From the NCBI GenBank assembly GCA_937890335.1, contig CALBXO010000838.1, positions 1 to 39,952 on the forward strand: DNA of 39,952 nt, written 5' to 3'. This DNA is from an uncultured Pseudomonadota bacterium (GTDB taxonomy: Bacteria; Myxococcota_A; Bradymonadia; Bradymonadales; GCA-2716585). A program made the translations under genes and the position numbers. A model generated the notes under the pieces. That model was not told where the DNA came from and did not search any database. It saw only the letters and a program-made list of their open reading frames with translations. Each line of letters opens with the position of its first letter. Position 1 is the stretch's first letter. Positions 24,039-34,200 of this stretch are shown one piece after another.

Positions 24039-26377
24039 GGCGCCTCGACATCGACACGCTCGGGAAGCTTGGAATCTACCTGCTGGTTGCCGTGTCGTTT
24101 CTGGCGCTGTGGACCGGCGGCGCCTTTGGCGTGGCCATCGCCGGACCCATGCTCGCCGCGGCCGTCGTCAGCTGGTTCTGGGAGAAGCCGCGCGTGGACC
24201 CGGACAGGTTTGGCACCGCCTGGACGGTGCTCACTGTGGGTTTCATCGGCTTCTGTATCTTCCTGATCGTTGGCACAGACGAGGGCATCGTCCGCGTTGG
24301 CGTATACCTGGTCCTCTACCTGACTTTCGCGAAGCTCTTTCAGCGCACACGCCTGGTCGATGAGGTCCAGCTCCTGGCGCTGACGTTCCTTTTGATCGCG
24401 GCGGCGACGGCGTTCAGCGAAGATGTCGGCTTTGCACTCTGGTTTGGGCTCTACGTCGTGGTCGGGGTCGTGACGTTCGCGATCTACCACCTGCGCGTGC
24501 AGCTCGAGGAGCACCGTGCCCGCGGTGGACGCAGCCGTCGCCAGACGTTTGGCGCGCGGTACCTCGCCGTGCTCGTGCTGCTGGCGCTCGTGGCGTTCAG
24601 CTCTGCGGTGGTGTTCTTCTTTCTCTTTCCGCGGCTGGGTTTTGGCTTCTTTGTCCAGAAGAGTCGCGACGGTGTGCAGCAGACCGGCTTCTCGGAGAAC
24701 GTGGATCTGGGCAAACACGGCACCATCGACGACGACAACACTGTCGTCATGCGGGTGGTCGTGGAGCCGGACAAGCTCAACGCGCTGCGCGGTATCTATT
24801 GGCGGGGCATCTCGTTCGACAAATACGACGGCGTGGGCTGGTCCAGCACGCTCAAGCGCCGCCGTCCGATCCAGCCCAACCAGGACTACGAGTACAAGAT
24901 TGCGCAGCTGACGACAGAGGACCCGGCGGAGATCGTGGAGCAGACGATCTACCTCGAACCCATCGGGTCAAACGTCATCTTCGGGCTGCCGCTTATCCTC
25001 GAGTTTGGGCTGGCCGACAAGGACAAGAGCGTGCCTGCGTGGATCCAGGCGCGGCGCGGCATCACGATGCACGAGGGGGACATCTTCCGCGTGGCGCAGG
25101 TGCCCAAGACGGGTCTGCAATACAAAGCTGTCAGTTGGCCCGGCCAGTACGATCCCGAGCTGCTCAAGAAGCAGAAGTCGGGCGAAGGCATGCGCGAGCA
25201 CCAGCAGGTCGCCTACCTCCAGCTGCCCGCGATTGACCCCCGCGTGCGCACGCTTGCGGAGACGGTGACCGCAGGCGCGGGGAGCGACTGGGAAAAGGCC
25301 GTCGCCATCGAGAAGCACCTCAAGGAGAACTACACCTACACCACCGACCTGCCCGACCCGGGCGCCGAGCCACCGCTGGAGGCGTTTCTGTTCACGCACA
25401 AGCGGGGGCATTGCGAGTTCTTCGCGACGGCGATGGTGATGATGCTGCGCAGCGTGGGTGTGTACGCGCGCATGACCAACGGGTTTCTCGGGGGACAGTG
25501 GAACGACTTTGATGAGTTCTTCGCCGTCCGGAACCGCGACGCACACTCCTGGGTGGAGGTGCACCTTCAGGAGGCGTGGTGGGTGCGTTTTGACCCGACG
25601 CCGCCGACTGAGGACTACGAGGCGGGCCCCACCTTCTGGGAGCGGGTCTACTCGTTCTACGACTCGCTGAAGTTCAAGTGGGTCAAATACGTCATCGAGT
25701 ACGACCTGGAGACGCAGCTGGAGCTGCTGCGCAACGCGTCCAACGCGCTTGCCGGCAGCGACGACAAGAGCAGCGAGGTGTCGTCCGCGGAGCTGCGGCA
25801 GCGGTTCGCGGACGCCGTGTGGTCCTTCCGTCGCAATTTCTGGGTGGGGATGGGGGTGCTGCTGATCGGACTCCTTGGGTGGTTTGGCATCCGCATCCGC
25901 GGCCTGGCGCCGCTCGACTTCCGCGACGCCGCTGTGGGTGTTGGTGCGGTGGGGGCGGGGCTGGGCCTCGTGGTCTTGACCTGGCGGCCCGAGGCTGGCG
26001 CGTTTGCCCAGACCTACGGCGTCGTCGTGCCGCTGTTGGGGCTGTGGTTTGGGGTGGCGCGTCGCCGAAAACCGCGGACACGCCGAGGCACGTCCTATGC
26101 CGGGATTTCCAAGATCTACGCGCGGTTGCGCAAGAGTGTGGAGGACGACGGCGAGTTGGAATTCGGGGCCACCGAGGGGCCTGAGGCCTTTGTGCGGCGC
26201 GTCCGGGGGTCTCGGCTCCCCGAGCGGGACGAGATCGAACGCGTCGCGCTGCGCTATCTGGCGGTGCGCTTTGGCGGCGCGCAGCTCACCGACGCCGAGC
26301 TGTCCGGGCTCGGCAAGTCGGTGAAGCGCATTCAGAAGAGGTTGCGGGCGTGGCGAAAGGCCAGGACGTTGTCCTGA
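24035..26377 (+). CDS. membrane transglutaminase-like protein (TgpA type)
   Basis: There are 780 residues from TTG 24035. Several N-terminal hydrophobic segments (about 10-215) form a membrane domain. A large outside region follows, with a transglutaminase-like core. The triad is Cys460 (RGHCEFFATAMV), His504 (RDAHSWVEVHL) and Asp520 (VRFDPTPP). Two more membrane segments lie around 600-665 (FWVGMGVLLIGLLGWFGI and the segments after it). A cytoplasmic tail resembling the DUF4129-type end ends the protein. This is the usual architecture of TgpA-like proteins, which act as proteases or crosslinking enzymes at the envelope; the substrate is unknown. It is translationally coupled to the DUF58 gene. 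The seven-base gap at its end precedes the convergent HTH-receiver gene. Confidence 0.92.
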   Translation: MRRLDIDTLGKLGIYLLVAVSFLALWTGGAFGVAIAGPMLAAAVVSWFWEKPRVDPDRFGTAWTVLTVGFIGFCIFLIVGTDEGIVRVGVYLVLYLTFAKLFQRTRLVDEVQLLALTFLLIAAATAFSEDVGFALWFGLYVVVGVVTFAIYHLRVQLEEHRARGGRSRRQTFGARYLAVLVLLALVAFSSAVVFFFLFPRLGFGFFVQKSRDGVQQTGFSENVDLGKHGTIDDDNTVVMRVVVEPDKLNALRGIYWRGISFDKYDGVGWSSTLKRRRPIQPNQDYEYKIAQLTTEDPAEIVEQTIYLEPIGSNVIFGLPLILEFGLADKDKSVPAWIQARRGITMHEGDIFRVAQVPKTGLQYKAVSWPGQYDPELLKKQKSGEGMREHQQVAYLQLPAIDPRVRTLAETVTAGAGSDWEKAVAIEKHLKENYTYTTDLPDPGAEPPLEAFLFTHKRGHCEFFATAMVMMLRSVGVYARMTNGFLGGQWNDFDEFFAVRNRDAHSWVEVHLQEAWWVRFDPTPPTEDYEAGPTFWERVYSFYDSLKFKWVKYVIEYDLETQLELLRNASNALAGSDDKSSEVSSAELRQRFADAVWSFRRNFWVGMGVLLIGLLGWFGIRIRGLAPLDFRDAAVGVGAVGAGLGLVVLTWRPEAGAFAQTYGVVVPLLGLWFGVARRRKPRTRRGTSYAGISKIYARLRKSVEDDGELEFGATEGPEAFVRRVRGSRLPERDEIERVALRYLAVRFGGAQLTDAELSGLGKSVKRIQKRLRAWRKARTLS

Positions 26378-26383
26378 AGGGAA

Positions 26384-26956
26384 TCAGACGATTCCTTCGC
26401 GGACGCGGGAGGTGAGGGCGTCGATGCCGTCGGACTCGAGCACGTAGTTGTTCACGCCGGCGGCCGCTGCGGCCTCCTCGAACTTCTCGTCCGCCAGTCC
26501 GCGCCAGCCCACGATCCAGGTGCGCGAGAAGTGGTCGTGCTCACGGATTCGCTCCACCATCTTGAGGGGGTCGATGTTCGGAAGCTGCATGTCCATGACG
26601 AGGCAGTCCGGGCGCGCGTCGCCAATCAGCAACGAGGCCTCGATGGCGTCGTCAGTGCCGTGGACCACGTGGTTGCGTCCAATGGCGCGGCGCACGAGCT
26701 CGACGGTTCCCGGGTCCTGGCAGAGCACGACGACCGTGCGCTGGTCGCGCTCCACGAACGGGTTGGGCATTCCGTACCGGTCCAGGAAGTCTACGAGCAC
26801 AGACTTTTCGATGCGGTAATGGCCGCCAGGAGTCCGAAAGGCGCGCAGATTCCCATTCTCGATCCAATTTTTGATAGACGTAATGTTTGCATTGCAAACA
26901 CGTGCGACTTCAAAGGTCGTGAAGACCTGTTTGTCCAGGTTTGTTTTCGTGCCCAT
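26384..26956 (-). CDS. helix-turn-helix (MerR/excisionase-like) receiver protein
   Basis: The protein has 190 residues from ATG 26956; GTG 26965 is an in-frame alternative. AGGAG eight bases upstream favours ATG. The N-terminus (about 8-70) is a winged-helix DNA-binding domain of the MerR/BldC/excisionase type (TTFEVARVCN, SIKNWIENGNLRAFRTPGGH). A receiver-like domain follows (about 75-188), with phospho-acceptor Asp in LVMDMQLPNID. The conserved Lys is missing, as its region reads NYVLESDG, and the Thr/Ser site reads VGWRG. Signalling by classical phosphorylation is therefore uncertain. Having the DNA-binding domain first is the reverse of usual response regulators. It diverges from aroC, with a 7-bp inverted repeat between them that may be its operator. 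Confidence 0.88.
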   Translation of the reverse strand: MGTKTNLDKQVFTTFEVARVCNANITSIKNWIENGNLRAFRTPGGHYRIEKSVLVDFLDRYGMPNPFVERDQRTVVVLCQDPGTVELVRRAIGRNHVVHGTDDAIEASLLIGDARPDCLVMDMQLPNIDPLKMVERIREHDHFSRTWIVGWRGLADEKFEEAAAAAGVNNYVLESDGIDALTSRVREGIV

Positions 26957-27004
26957 TCGTGCCACTCCTCTCCTTGGGGCTTAGAAGTAGTATTCCCGAA
27001 GGTT

Positions 27005-27025
27005 TACTGTAGGTGCTTTACAGTA
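27005..27025. promoter_or_regulatory. inverted repeat between the HTH-receiver gene and aroC
   Basis: TACTGTA (27005-27011) and TACAGTA (27019-27025) are perfect 7-bp arms separated by seven bases, so their centres are 14 bases apart. The AT-rich stretch stands out from its GC-rich surroundings and lies 49 bases before the regulator's start. It is a candidate operator, perhaps for autoregulation. The rest of 27026-27183 shows no clear site. Confidence 0.45.
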
Positions 27026-27183
27026 TGGTGGTCTACGCGCCCCCGGGGCGGCTGTCAAGGCCCTTCTCAGGATCCCCCCTTGCGTCGGGTGCCCAATCTG
27101 GTGCACGTACTAGGGTTTGTCTCTTGCGCGGGCTGCTTGATTTTCGCGTCCAGCCGGCGTCCATCACCTGGATTGGAATTCCG

Positions 27184-28260
27184 ATGTTCTCGACCTTCGG
27201 TCATCTGTTTCGCGTCACGACGTGGGGCGAGTCCCACGGGCCCGCCCTGGGCTGCACGGTGGATGGGTGCCCCGCCGGCCTGCCGTTGGATCTCGACGCT
27301 GTCGGTGTTGAGATGGCTCGCCGGCGCCCGGGACAGTCCAAGCTGGTCACGCCGCGAAAGGAGCGCGACGAGGTCCAGGTTCTGTCAGGGCTGTTTGAAG
27401 GACGGACCACCGGCACCCCCATCAGCATGGTTGTGTGGAACGGTGACGTCGATTCAAGCAAATATGAAAAGTGGAAGCAAACCTACCGTCCGAGCCATGG
27501 CGATTATACCTACGAAAAAAAGTATGGTTTCCGCGACTGGCGTGGAGGTGGGCGTGCCTCAGCGCGTGAGACGGCCGCGCGGGTAGCGGCCGGAGCTGTG
27601 GCACGACAGTGGCTCGCGCACGAGTTTGGGGTTGATGTGATCGCCTGGGTGGACGCCGTCGCGGGGATGCAGGCCGCAGTGGATTCTGACGCGGTCAGCA
27701 GGCAGGACGTGGAGGCGCACCCGACGCGCTGCCCGGACCCTGCAGTGGCCGAGACGATGGCCGCGGCGATTCAGGCGGCGCGGGTGGACCGTGACTCCCT
27801 CGGCGGCGTGGTCGGCTGTGTTGCCCGCCACGTGCCCGCCGGGTGGGGCGAGCCGGTCTTCGCCAAAGCGGAGGCGCTGCTGGCGCTGGGCATGCTGTCT
27901 CTGCCGGCGGCCAAGGGGTTTGAGTCGGGCAGTGGTTTTGCGGGCACACTCATGCGCGGCAGCGAGCATAATGATCCGTTCGTCCTCGTCGACGGCGAGG
28001 TCCAGACGACATCCAATCACTCGGGCGGCATCCAGGCTGGGATCAGCAACGGGATGCCCATCACGATGCGGGTGGCGTTCAAGCCGGTGGCGACGCTGGC
28101 ACGTCCACAGCGCACGGTCACCAGCGACGGGCGTGAGGTGGAGATGGTGATGAAGGGGCGTCACGACCCCTGTGTGCTGCCCCGTGCGGTACCGCTCGTG
28201 GAGGCGATGACTGCGCTGGTGCTCGCCGACCTCGCGCTGATGCAGCGCCGCCAGGGCTGA
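27184..28260 (+). CDS. aroC: chorismate synthase
   Basis: This 358-residue protein catalyses the last shikimate-pathway step: 5-enolpyruvylshikimate 3-phosphate to chorismate, using reduced FMN. Family signatures are present: FRVTTWGESHG near the start, RPSHGDYTYEKKYG and RDWRGGGRASARETAARVAAGA (in part) in the middle, and the FESGSGF, SNHSGGIQAG and RHDPCVLPRAVP regions toward the end. ATG 27184 fits the usual N-terminus (MFSTFGHLFRVTTWG), although upstream codons are open for 57 more residues. It appears to be a single-gene unit. It converges on the giant lectin gene with only 30 bases between the stops. Confidence 0.97.
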   Translation: MFSTFGHLFRVTTWGESHGPALGCTVDGCPAGLPLDLDAVGVEMARRRPGQSKLVTPRKERDEVQVLSGLFEGRTTGTPISMVVWNGDVDSSKYEKWKQTYRPSHGDYTYEKKYGFRDWRGGGRASARETAARVAAGAVARQWLAHEFGVDVIAWVDAVAGMQAAVDSDAVSRQDVEAHPTRCPDPAVAETMAAAIQAARVDRDSLGGVVGCVARHVPAGWGEPVFAKAEALLALGMLSLPAAKGFESGSGFAGTLMRGSEHNDPFVLVDGEVQTTSNHSGGIQAGISNGMPITMRVAFKPVATLARPQRTVTSDGREVEMVMKGRHDPCVLPRAVPLVEAMTALVLADLALMQRRQG

Positions 28261-28290
28261 GGCGCCATCGAAGACGTCGCTCTCTGACGT

Positions 28291-31200
28291 TCAGGCCCTG
28301 CGTCGGGAGACCAGCAGGGCGGCGCCGAGGACCAGGAGGACCTGCCACGGCGGCGGCGGCGCGTGGGCGGGCTGGCAGGCGCAGTCGCCGGTCTCGGCGC
28401 TGCTGATGGAGGGGGTGTCGTCGACCTCCGGCATCTGCGGGTCACACGCGTCGCCCTGGCCGTCTGCGTCGAGGTCGAGCTGGTCGGGGTTGGCCACCTC
28501 GACGCAGTTGTCGGCGTCGTCGACAACCCCGTCGCCGTCGGCATCCTCACGGTCGTCCTGTGCGTCGCAAGGGTCGCCGACGCCGTCCCCGTCGAGGTCG
28601 TTCTGATCCTCGTTGGCCACCAACGGGCAGTTGTCGTCCTCGTCCGCGATGCCGTCGTCGTCGTCGTCCTCGTCACAGACGTCACCGAGGCCGTCCTCAT
28701 CCAGGTCGTCCTGACCCACGTTCATCGCCACCGGGCAGTTGTCCTCTGTGTCTGCGACCCCGTCGTTGTCGTCGTCCTCGTCGCAGACGTCACCGAGGCC
28801 GTCCTCATCCAGGTCGTCTTGACCCGCGTTCATCGCCACCGGGCAGTTGTCGTCTGCGTCCGCGACCCCGTCGTCGTCGTCGTCCTCGTCGCAGAGGTCG
28901 CCGAGGTCATCGCCGTCGGTGTCGGTCTGGTCGGCATTTTCGGTCAGTGGACAGTTGTCGTCGGCGTCGGGGACGGCGTCGCCGTCGTCGTCCGCGTCGC
29001 AAATGTCGCCGAGGCCGTCGTCGTCGGTGTCGAGCTGACCGTCGTTGACGTCGTAGGGACAGTTGTCTTCCCCGTCGAGGACCCCGTCGTCGTCGTCGTC
29101 CTCGTCGCAAGCGTCGCCGTCACCATCCGCGTCGGTGTCGGTCTGTTCGACGTTGGGTGTCCGCGGACAGTTGTCGTCGACGTCGGGGACGCCGTCGCCG
29201 TCGATCTCATCCTCGCACACGTCCCCGAGGCCGTCCGCGTCGGTGTCGAGTTGATCTTCGTTGGCGACGAGCGGGCAGTTGTCCTCGAGGTCGGGGATGT
29301 CATCGTTGTCGTCGTCGTCATCACAGGCGTCGCCAAAGTCGTCGTCGTCGCTGTTGATCTGGTCGGCGTTGGATGTCCGGGGGCAGTTGTCCTCCACGTC
29401 ACTGACGGCGTCTGCATCGTCGTCGTCGTCGCAGGCGTCGCCCAGGCCGTCCTCGTCCAGATCGAGCTGGTCTTCGTTCCCCAGCAAGGCGCAATTGTCT
29501 TCGGCGTCGGGAACGTCGTCGTTGTCATCGTCGTCATCACAGGCGTCGCCGAAGTCGTCATCGTCGGTGTTCACCTGGTCTTCGTTGTCGACCAGGGAGC
29601 AATTGTCCTCCCCGTCGCTGACCCCATCGCCATCGTCGTCGTCGTCGCAGGCATCGCCGAGACCATCCGCGTCCCTGTCGAGCTGATCGTCGTTGGCGAG
29701 CACGGGGCAGTTGTCGTCGCCATCGAGGATGTCGTCGCCATCGCGGTCGTCGTCACACAGATCGCCGATGCCATCGTTGTCGAGGTCGAGCTGCTCCACG
29801 TTTGCGACCAGGGGGCAGTTGTCCTGGTCGTCGGCGATGCCGTCGTCGTCGTCGTCGTCGTCGCAAGCGTCTCCCAGGCCGTCGCCGTCGGTGTTGGCCT
29901 GGTCCGGGTTGGCGGTCAGGGCGCAGTTGTCGTCTGCGTCGAGCACCAGGTCGTTGTCATCGTCCGGATCGCAGACATCGCCGAGGCCGTCGTCGTCGGT
30001 ATCGACCTGATCCGCGTTCGGAACGATGGGACAGTTGTCGTCGGCGTCGGGGATGCCGTCCCCGTCGCGCTCGCCTTCACAGACATCGCCGACGCCGTCC
30101 TCATCGAGGTCACCCTGGTCCTCGTTGGCGTCGAAAGGGCAGTTGTCATCGGCGTCGAGAACCCCGTCGCCGTCGTCGTCCGCGTCGCAGGCGTCACCCT
30201 GGCCGTCGGCGTCTGTGTCGGCCTGTGTGTTGTTGGCGTCCACCGGGCAATTGTCGTCGGTATCGGCGACCCCGTCCTTGTCGTCGTCGGGGTCGCAGAC
30301 ATCGCCCAGCGCATCCTCGTCGTTGTCGAGCTGGTCGGGGTTGGCGTCCGCCGGACAGTTGTCCACGTCACCGCAGAGGTCGTCCTGGTCCCCATCGTTG
30401 TCCGGGTCCTCCGGACAGGCGTCGCAGACGTTACCGAGCCCGTCGTCGTCGGTGTCGAGCTGGTCGGCATTCGCTTCCGCGGGGCAGTTGTCCACGTCGC
30501 CGCACACGCTGTCGCCATCCGCGTCGTCGTCGGGATCGTCGGGGCAGAGGTCGCAGATGTCGCCGACTCCGTCGCTGTCGGCATCGCTCTGGTCGGCGTT
30601 GGCGTCCGCGGGGCAGTTGTCCACGTCGCCGCAGGCGCCGTCCCCGTCGGAGTCGTTGTCGGCGTCGGCCGGGCAGGCGTCGCAGGCGTCGCCGAGGCCG
30701 TCCTCGTCGGCGTCTTCCTGGCCGAGGTTGGCGTCGCCGGGGCAATTGTCCACATCTCCGCAGAGACCGTCGCCATCCAAATCGTCGTCGGGATCGATGG
30801 GGCAGGCGTCGCAGAGGTCGCCCGCTCCGTCGCTGTCGCTGTCGGTCTGATCGGGACTGGGCAGCGGAAGCGTCCACGCGACGATGTCGTGGTGGTTGCC
30901 CGATCGTTTGCTCGCAGCGGTGAAGCCAATGAACGGCGCCTGGCCTGTGATCGCGGGGATGTCGATGGTGTGGGTCAGCGCGGCATCTCGAGGCTTGGGT
31001 TCGGTTGTGGAGACAAAGACTTCGAGCAGGTCTGTGCCCCCGTCGTAGTCCACCCACACGAAGAAGCCATCTGCGCCCACGCCATTGAAGTCAAAGCCTG
31101 GGTCGAGGTTGACGGCCAGGTGGTCGGTGACGTTGCCGCCTGTCAGGAGCGCCACATGGTTGCCGTTGGCATCGCCGTCGTTGGAGCTGGAGGTGTCGAA

Positions 31201-34200
31201 CTCGACGGCCACGCTGTTGGTGATGCCCTCGTACCCCAGTCCGCCCACTGCGCCACCCAACGCGCTGTCACCATCGCCATGGTTCTGGATGACGAAGGTG
31301 AGGCCGTGGGCGCCACTATTGCCCGAACCCTGGGCGATCCTGGCGTGGAAAGCCGTGGCAAAGTCGTCGTCGTCACCGAGCGCAATCGGGTCCGACAGGA
31401 AGACGCTGCCACGCCGTGTCCCGCCGCCGCTGGTGGGCGTGACGCGCAGGAAGCTGCCGTGGATCGCGTCGCCATTGGTGGTGAGCCGATCAAAGTCGGT
31501 GAAGTCGGTCACCACCAACCCCAGCCCAGAAACGCAGTTGTCACACACGTCGCCCACGCCGTCCCCGTCGATGTCGGTCTGCTCGACGTTGTCCTCGTCG
31601 GGGCAGTTGTCACAGAGGTCGCCGAGGCTGTCGTTGTCGGCGTCCGTCTGATCCTGGTTGGCAACCACCGGGCAGTTGTCGATGTCCCCGCAGATGGTGT
31701 CGCCGTCGGCATCGTCGGCGGGATCGTCGGGGCAGGCGTCGCAGACGTCGCCCGTCGTGTCGTCATCACGGTCGTCCTGGTCCGCATTGGCGTCGCCCGG
31801 ACAGTTGTCGCAGGCGTCGCCGACGCCGTCGTTGTCCCCGTCGGTCTGATCCGGATCCCCCTGCAACACGGTCCAGGCAAGCACGTCGTGGTTGTTGGCC
31901 CCGTCCTCGCGGTTGTCGTCGCTGGCGGCGGTGAAACCGACGAAGGGTGCGTTGCCCACAATCGCGGGGATGTCCAGGGTGTAGCTAAGCGAAGGGTTCG
32001 GAGGCTTCGTCTCGGCTGTGGAGACGAAGATCTCGAGCAGGTCCGCGCCCCCGTCGTAGTCCACCCACACGAAGAAGCCAGCATCGCCCCGACCGTTGAG
32101 GTCGAAGCCGGCGGCGGCCTGCGCCAGGTGGGTGAACGCGTCGCCGCGCGTCAGCAGACCGATCTGGTTTGACACGGTGTCGAACTCGATGGCGACGCTG
32201 TCGGTGATGCCTGCATATCCGAGCCCGGTCCGTCCGCCTCCGAGGGCGGCGGTCCCGTCCGGGTCGTTGTGGAGCACGAAGGTCAGGCCGTACTTTCCGC
32301 TGGTGCCACCCCCACCCGAGATCCTGGCGTGGAAGGCGGTGGCGAGGTCATCGTCTTCTCCGAGAACGACGGGAGCTTCCGCAAAGACGCTGCCGCGACG
32401 GGGGTCGAGGTTGTCGAAGGGAGAGACCCGCAGGAAGCTGCTCTGGCTGGCGTTCCCGTTGCTGCGCAGTCCGGGGAATCCGGTGAAGTCGTCGACGTGC
32501 ACTCCCTGCGTCACCGGGCAGTTGTCGCAGACATCGCCCACCCCATCGCTGTCAACGTCCACCTGGTCCGCGTTGGCGTCGTCTGCGCAGTTGTCGCAAA
32601 CGTCCCCCAGTCCGTCGTCGTCGGCGTCGCTCTGATCGGCGTTGACCGCCTGTGGGCAGTTGTCGTCGCGATCGATCGTCCCGTCTGCATCTGTGTCGTC
32701 GCAGACGTCGCCCACGCCGTCACTGTCGGTGTCTGTCTGTTCTGAGTCCCCCAGTGCAAGGCGCCACTGGAGGACGGCGTGCCGGTCGAAGTTGCCAGCG
32801 GAGGAAGCGCCGAACCCGATGAACACCTCCTCACCCACCTGCGCCGCTACGTCGATGCTGTGGCTCAGCATTGGCAGGGTTGGCCGTACGATCGTCTCGG
32901 AGACAAAGACCTGCAGGAGGTTGGTGGTGCCGTTGTAGTCGATCCACACGAAGAACGGCACGTCGTTGTTCATGTCGAAGCTGGGAGTCGCCGTCGCCAG
33001 ATGCCGGGCGACGTCGCCGTTCTGGAGCAGTCCGATGTGGTTGTCGTTGGGATCGTTCGCGTTGTTGTCGGTGGTGTCGAACTGGACCCCCACGCTGTTG
33101 ACGATGAAACGGTAGCCGGCCCCTCCGCCATCGCTCGTCAATGCGGCGGCGCCTCGGGGGTCGCTGTGAAGGATGAAGGTCATCCCGGTGCCCCGGGACA
33201 CGCCCCCCATCTGCACCTCGAAGAAGGTCGAGAACGACATCGTCTCCGTCCACGCCACCGGCTCGGTCAGCCAGGCGTTGCCCCGTAGGTTGGGGGCGTT
33301 GGGGATGAGTTGGAGCGCCGGGCCGTCCTGCGATGCGTCCCCGTTGAGCGTCAGCGCGGACACATCCGAGAAGTCTGCCAACCCGAAGGGGAGCTCGCCG
33401 GTGTCCGGGCAGCTGTCACAGACGTCGCCGAACAGGTCCCCATCGAGGTCCGCCTGATCGACGTTGACGTCGGTGGGACAGTTGTCGACCGCGTTGACCG
33501 CGCCATCGCCGTCGATGTCGTCATCACACACGTCGCCGATGCCGTCACTGTCGAGGTCGGCCTGGTCGACGTTGGCGATGAGTGGGCAGTTGTCATTGGC
33601 ATCGAGGAGCTCGTCTCCGTCGCTGTCGTCGCAGAGGTCGCCGACGCCGTCATTGTCGCCATCGGCCTGGTCCGGGTCGGCCACGGGCGGTACCGTCCAG
33701 GTCGTGACCGTGTGGCTGTTCGTATTGGTCAGGGAACGACTGTCGCAGCGATCCCGCAGACCGCCGCCGCTGGCGGCTGTAAAGCCGAGGAAGGGCCGGT
33801 TGCCGACAAGGCCGGGGAGGTCGATCGTGTGGCTGAGCAGGGGTGTCTCGGGCCGGACGTCCGCGGGCGACGCGAACACCTCCAGTAGCCGCCTACGCCC
33901 GTTGTACTCGAGCCAGACGAAGAAACCGGGGTTGCCGTTGGTGTTGAGATCGAAACCTGGACTGTCCGCGAGCGCCACGTGCTGGGAGACATCGCCGTTC
34001 GTCACAATGGCGACATGGTTGCCGTTGGGATCGCCCCCATTGGAGTTCGTGGTGTCGAACTCGATGGCCACGCTGTTGGTGACGCCTCGGTACCCGAGGC
34101 CGTCCCCTCCCGCTCCGAGAGAACCCGTGCCATCGTCGTGGCCCTGAATGACGAACGTCATCCCATGGTCCCCATCGGAGCCGTCGCGGGCGTTGATCAG

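Noticed and set aside
28261-28290. Possible terminator between the convergent aroC and lectin genes
   Set aside because: Only a 5-bp stem (ACGTC/GACGT) is present, with no T-run.
28447-30861. CRISPR-like regular repetition
   Set aside because: The period of about 108 bases is the codon pattern of TSP3 repeats within an open frame. There are no identical short repeats with unique spacers.
28363-32172. Very long open frame on the plus strand (Val-rich, about 1269 codons)
   Set aside because: It is the reverse complement of the Asp-rich TSP3/lectin gene. The GTC/GTT-rich antisense reads as repeated Val/Ala with no domain, signal or start context.
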